DNA of 21,290 nucleotides from Asterionellopsis glacialis (taxonomy: Eukaryota; Bacillariophyta; Plagiogrammaphyceae; Rhaphoneidales; Asterionellopsidaceae): NCBI GenBank assembly GCA_014885115.2, contig WKLE02000934.1:1-21290 (forward strand), written 5' to 3'. The notes under the pieces were generated by a model. That model saw nothing but the letters and a program-made list of their open reading frames with translations, was not told where the DNA came from and searched no databases. The position numbers and the translations under genes were made by a program. This document shows positions 18,878-21,290 of the stretch, in pieces (position 1 is the first letter of the stretch; the number at the start of each line of letters is the position of its first letter).

Positions 18878-21044
18878 TCAGGCAACATTCAAAGTGCCAT
18901 TCTGAGTTTTAGCTTGATGGTTAGCACCTTTGGTTAAAGAAGTTGATGATTCTGCGGATATTAATTGTACTATGGCATCCGCATTTTCAATCACTTTTGC
19001 AAGATTTTCAATCTTATTTTGGACAAGGGTTAGATCCGATTCGTTGCTCCCAGAAATTCGTAGAATTGCAGAAGATTTCGTTGGAGTTTCACGATGTCCC
19101 TGAGAACGTACATGACATTCCAAGAATTCGAATCCACATTCATGGTAGTCAATAGCATCTAATACCTGGTTGATAAGACCTGAACTGAACAGATGTCCCT
19201 CCAACAACAAGAGCATCTTTTCGTTGCCCAAATCGGTTTCCATTTTTGGTGTTCTCTGAAGGATTGCTTCCAAGTAGCGAAAATTATCGGAAAGCACACC
19301 TTCTTTTGTAGTAATGCAGGCATTGGCCTTTAAGAGTCCAGTAGGAGCAGAATGAGAACAGTACAACATACAAAATGATTAGTGTTCACATAAACACTGG
19401 GAAAATATTTCTATTAAGAGAAATATAAGCTTACCAATACTGGTGACATTGCTGAGATCTGGAAATCATTTGAATTAGATGTCTCGAATACCTCTTGAAG
19501 AACCCTAGAGACAGTCTTACTAAAATAAAAGCTACTATCAAGAGGAAGTTCTGTTGGCAAAATATCAACACCTGTGATATAGAAATCGAAGAAAATGGAT
19601 CAAGTTAGGATCAAGCTCAGTCATCTTTTGATATTGCAACTTAGTTGGCGGTATACGCACCCATTACAGTTACACCATGATCACCAATATCACCAGAGAC
19701 CTCACGTTGTAGATATGGATCGTATTGAAAAAAGGGATGATCTATGGTAGTTGATCGCTCCAAAAACTCGATGGATCCATGCAGGTCACAACTTATATCG
19801 GAAACTACCAATAGTCTAAAGAACATTCGGAGAAAAAAGCAAAGCAAAGATGAACAAATTCCTTTGACAACAGCACGAAAGGCCGATATTCAACCACAAC
19901 GAGTCGGATTTCCTTACCTTTCATTTCCCGATATATACAAATTCTGTATATCTTTCTTTGTCAAGAGTCGTGGAAATCGATGGTCCCAATAAATGCAATT
20001 CATAATGACAGTAGCATATGGTGCTATATTTTCGGCAAAAGTCGAGATGTACTCAGATGGATTTTTTTGTAAGTGGTCGCGATCAAAGGAGGTACCTTTC
20101 GGATCATCAATGCGTCTATAAATATCTTTTGTTTCTAAAGCAACGCCATATACCTTGTTGTGGGGACCAGTTTTGCTGAAAAGATCTGGAAGATCCTCAG
20201 GTGTGACCATTTCATGTGGCAAAAGATCGAAAATTTCGCGCACTCCAGAATGAACGTTGCCGCCTTTGCCTGTCATAACCACTACAATAGGCTCCATTTC
20301 GGCTGGTAAGCCTTCAGTAGCCAGGTATTTACCTAAAAGTCTAACATTGCGTTTCAATTCAGCAAGGTCATGATTCAAGATGGTGGGGGGGCAATTTAGG
20401 AAGGGAGTAGCATAGGACTGCATTAAAAGTCTTCGCCCAAGAGCAAAGAACGTGTCGGCCATTCCCGCCAATCCCGCGTGCTTTCCAAACGCTACGATTC
20501 GTTTCTTTTTTCTCTCATTACAGGAGAAGGTTTCTTGCATACTGCCTTTTACGATGCACTCATAATCGACAAGCTCGATGTGCTTATCTAATACGTCTTG
20601 AAGCAGGTCCATATTTTCAGGTTGGCCTTTTATAACATGTGAAAAAAACATGTATGATTTATTTGGAATAAGTGCATCGAGAGAATTTGGACGCTTGACG
20701 CCTAATATTAAGTTTGCCGGAGACAAATCTTCTTTTACGAGAGCACCTGCATTTATGTACGATTGACTGTTAAAAATGCGATTCTTCGACGGTTGTACTA
20801 GAACCTGCGATCCTGGATACTTCATTAGTATTTGTCGCACATCATTGGGACAAAGAGGAGCCCTTCTCTCCCACTTATTATATGTTTCTCTCAATATGCC
20901 GACTGTTATGCTTGGTTTTGCGAGGTAGCTGGAACAAAAGGTCCTTTGCAAGGAAAAGTGACATGCTGAACAACGAAATTGTGAGGTTGGGTTCCAACTT
21001 GGACTACTCTTGACAAAACGGTGGATACGATTCAATGCTTTCAT
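18878..21044 (-). CDS. lysine-ketoglutarate reductase with LOR domain (no SDH domain)
   Basis: Four exons: 21044-19918, 19815-19661, 19571-19435 and 19327-18878. The introns are 102, 89 and 107 nt (donors GTAAGG, GTGCGT, GTAAGC) and all phases are consistent. The product is 622 aa. Residues 1-45 are rich in Arg/Ser/Phe, like a mitochondrial presequence. The LKR domain follows: VGILRETYNKWERRAPL at about 48-64, SHVIKGQPENMDLL, FGKHAGLAGMADTFFALGRRL, GKGGNVHSGVREIF and CIYWDHRFPRLLT. VVSDISCDLHGSIEFL then crosses into exon 2. The C-terminal part (MLLLLEGHLFSSGLINQVLDAI, about 511-532) matches the LOR linker domain of plant and animal bifunctional LKR/SDH. The protein stops where the saccharopine dehydrogenase domain would begin. 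LKR condenses lysine with 2-oxoglutarate using NADPH to form saccharopine, the first step of lysine breakdown, normally in mitochondria. The start is the only Met before the presequence. An SDH partner would have to be encoded elsewhere. Confidence 0.92.
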
Positions 21045-21290
21045 TTTAACTCATTTATAAAATATGAATGTTGCTGCCATGATGAAGCATTTAGGTGGCG
21101 ATCGCTAGCTCTGTGCCGTGGTAGAAACTTCTTGACATCATGTCAATCATGAATCATGAAAGATGTGGCTAAAAGAATTCTTTCCCTTTCATGCACCAAT
21201 CAAATTTGCCTTGAACGGGATTCGAATGACACCTCTGAGTCCCTAACCCGGGGGCGCGTGTCGTTCATATAAATACAGGTCCTACAGGTA
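21045..21290. other. upstream region of the LKR gene, to the window end
   Basis: About 250 bp with no coding sequence. It presumably contains the LKR promoter on the minus strand. AGGTCCTA at 21277-21284 is another copy of the recurrent motif. The stretch around 21210-21260 faintly recalls the T-loop side of a tRNA on the minus strand but does not fold as one. Confidence 0.45.

Noticed and set aside
21205..21262. tRNA-like sequence on the minus strand (ATTCGAATCCCGT resembling a T-loop, with a nearby GTTAGGGACTC)
   Set aside because: The bases before the loop do not pair with CCCGT, and no matching 5' acceptor strand is present before the window end. At most it is a tRNA remnant.
1..21290. 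Search for CRISPR arrays, bacterial operons, rRNA, U6 snRNA or intact transposons
   Set aside because: No regularly spaced direct repeats, no rRNA or U6-like conserved blocks, and no transposase or reverse transcriptase frame were seen.

Overview
The window looks like nuclear DNA of a eukaryotic alga, most likely a diatom (stramenopile). The genes are AT-leaning and mono-directional. They are interrupted by short GT-AG introns of about 86-167 nt and separated by 0.3-1.4 kb of non-coding DNA, with no operons or Shine-Dalgarno sites. One product is a single-pass membrane protein with a Pro/Ser-rich linker leading into a beta-propeller, a style common in diatoms. Species cannot be decided from the sequence alone.

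Layout, left to right: (1) a single-exon 624-aa coiled-coil protein (+, 329-2203); (2) a convergent type II membrane glycosyltransferase-like protein with a DSD motif (-, 2944-4215); (3) a 1.4 kb gap that may hold a tiny two-exon ORF; (4) a two-exon secreted or organelle-targeted endonuclease/exonuclease/phosphatase (EEP) protein with an unusual C-terminal PD-(D/E)xK-like domain (-, 5590-7617); (5) a divergent three-exon Rossmann/atypical SDR protein (+, 8117-9279), with TGACGTCA and CCACGTGG palindromes in the shared promoter; (6) LSM8, whose true start lies in a tiny upstream exon (+, 10084-10538); (7) a gap with a 17-bp inverted repeat, then what looks like a decayed minus-strand gene (about 11488-12483); (8) a two-exon seven-bladed propeller membrane protein (+, 12877-15203); (9) a six-EF-hand protein built from three 98-residue units (-, 15523-16545); (10) a divergent intergenic region full of GTACCAGGTAC/TAGGWCCTA palindromic motifs; (11) a two-exon protein with a CxxC...CxxC zinc-finger-like module, a possible ubiquitin-like fold and a hydrophobic C-terminus (+, 17668-18570); (12) a four-exon lysine-ketoglutarate reductase with a LOR domain but no saccharopine dehydrogenase domain (-, 18878-21044).

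The genes do not form an obvious pathway; this is ordinary gene-dense algal chromosome. LSM8 (U6 snRNP assembly) and LKR (lysine catabolism) are the secure orthologues. The most unusual items are the EEP plus nuclease-like fusion, the LKR-LOR enzyme lacking SDH, the zinc-finger/UBL-like/membrane protein, and the palindromic intergenic motif family. Intron borders were placed by hand from GT/AG sites, reading phase and protein-family continuity; no alignment was run.
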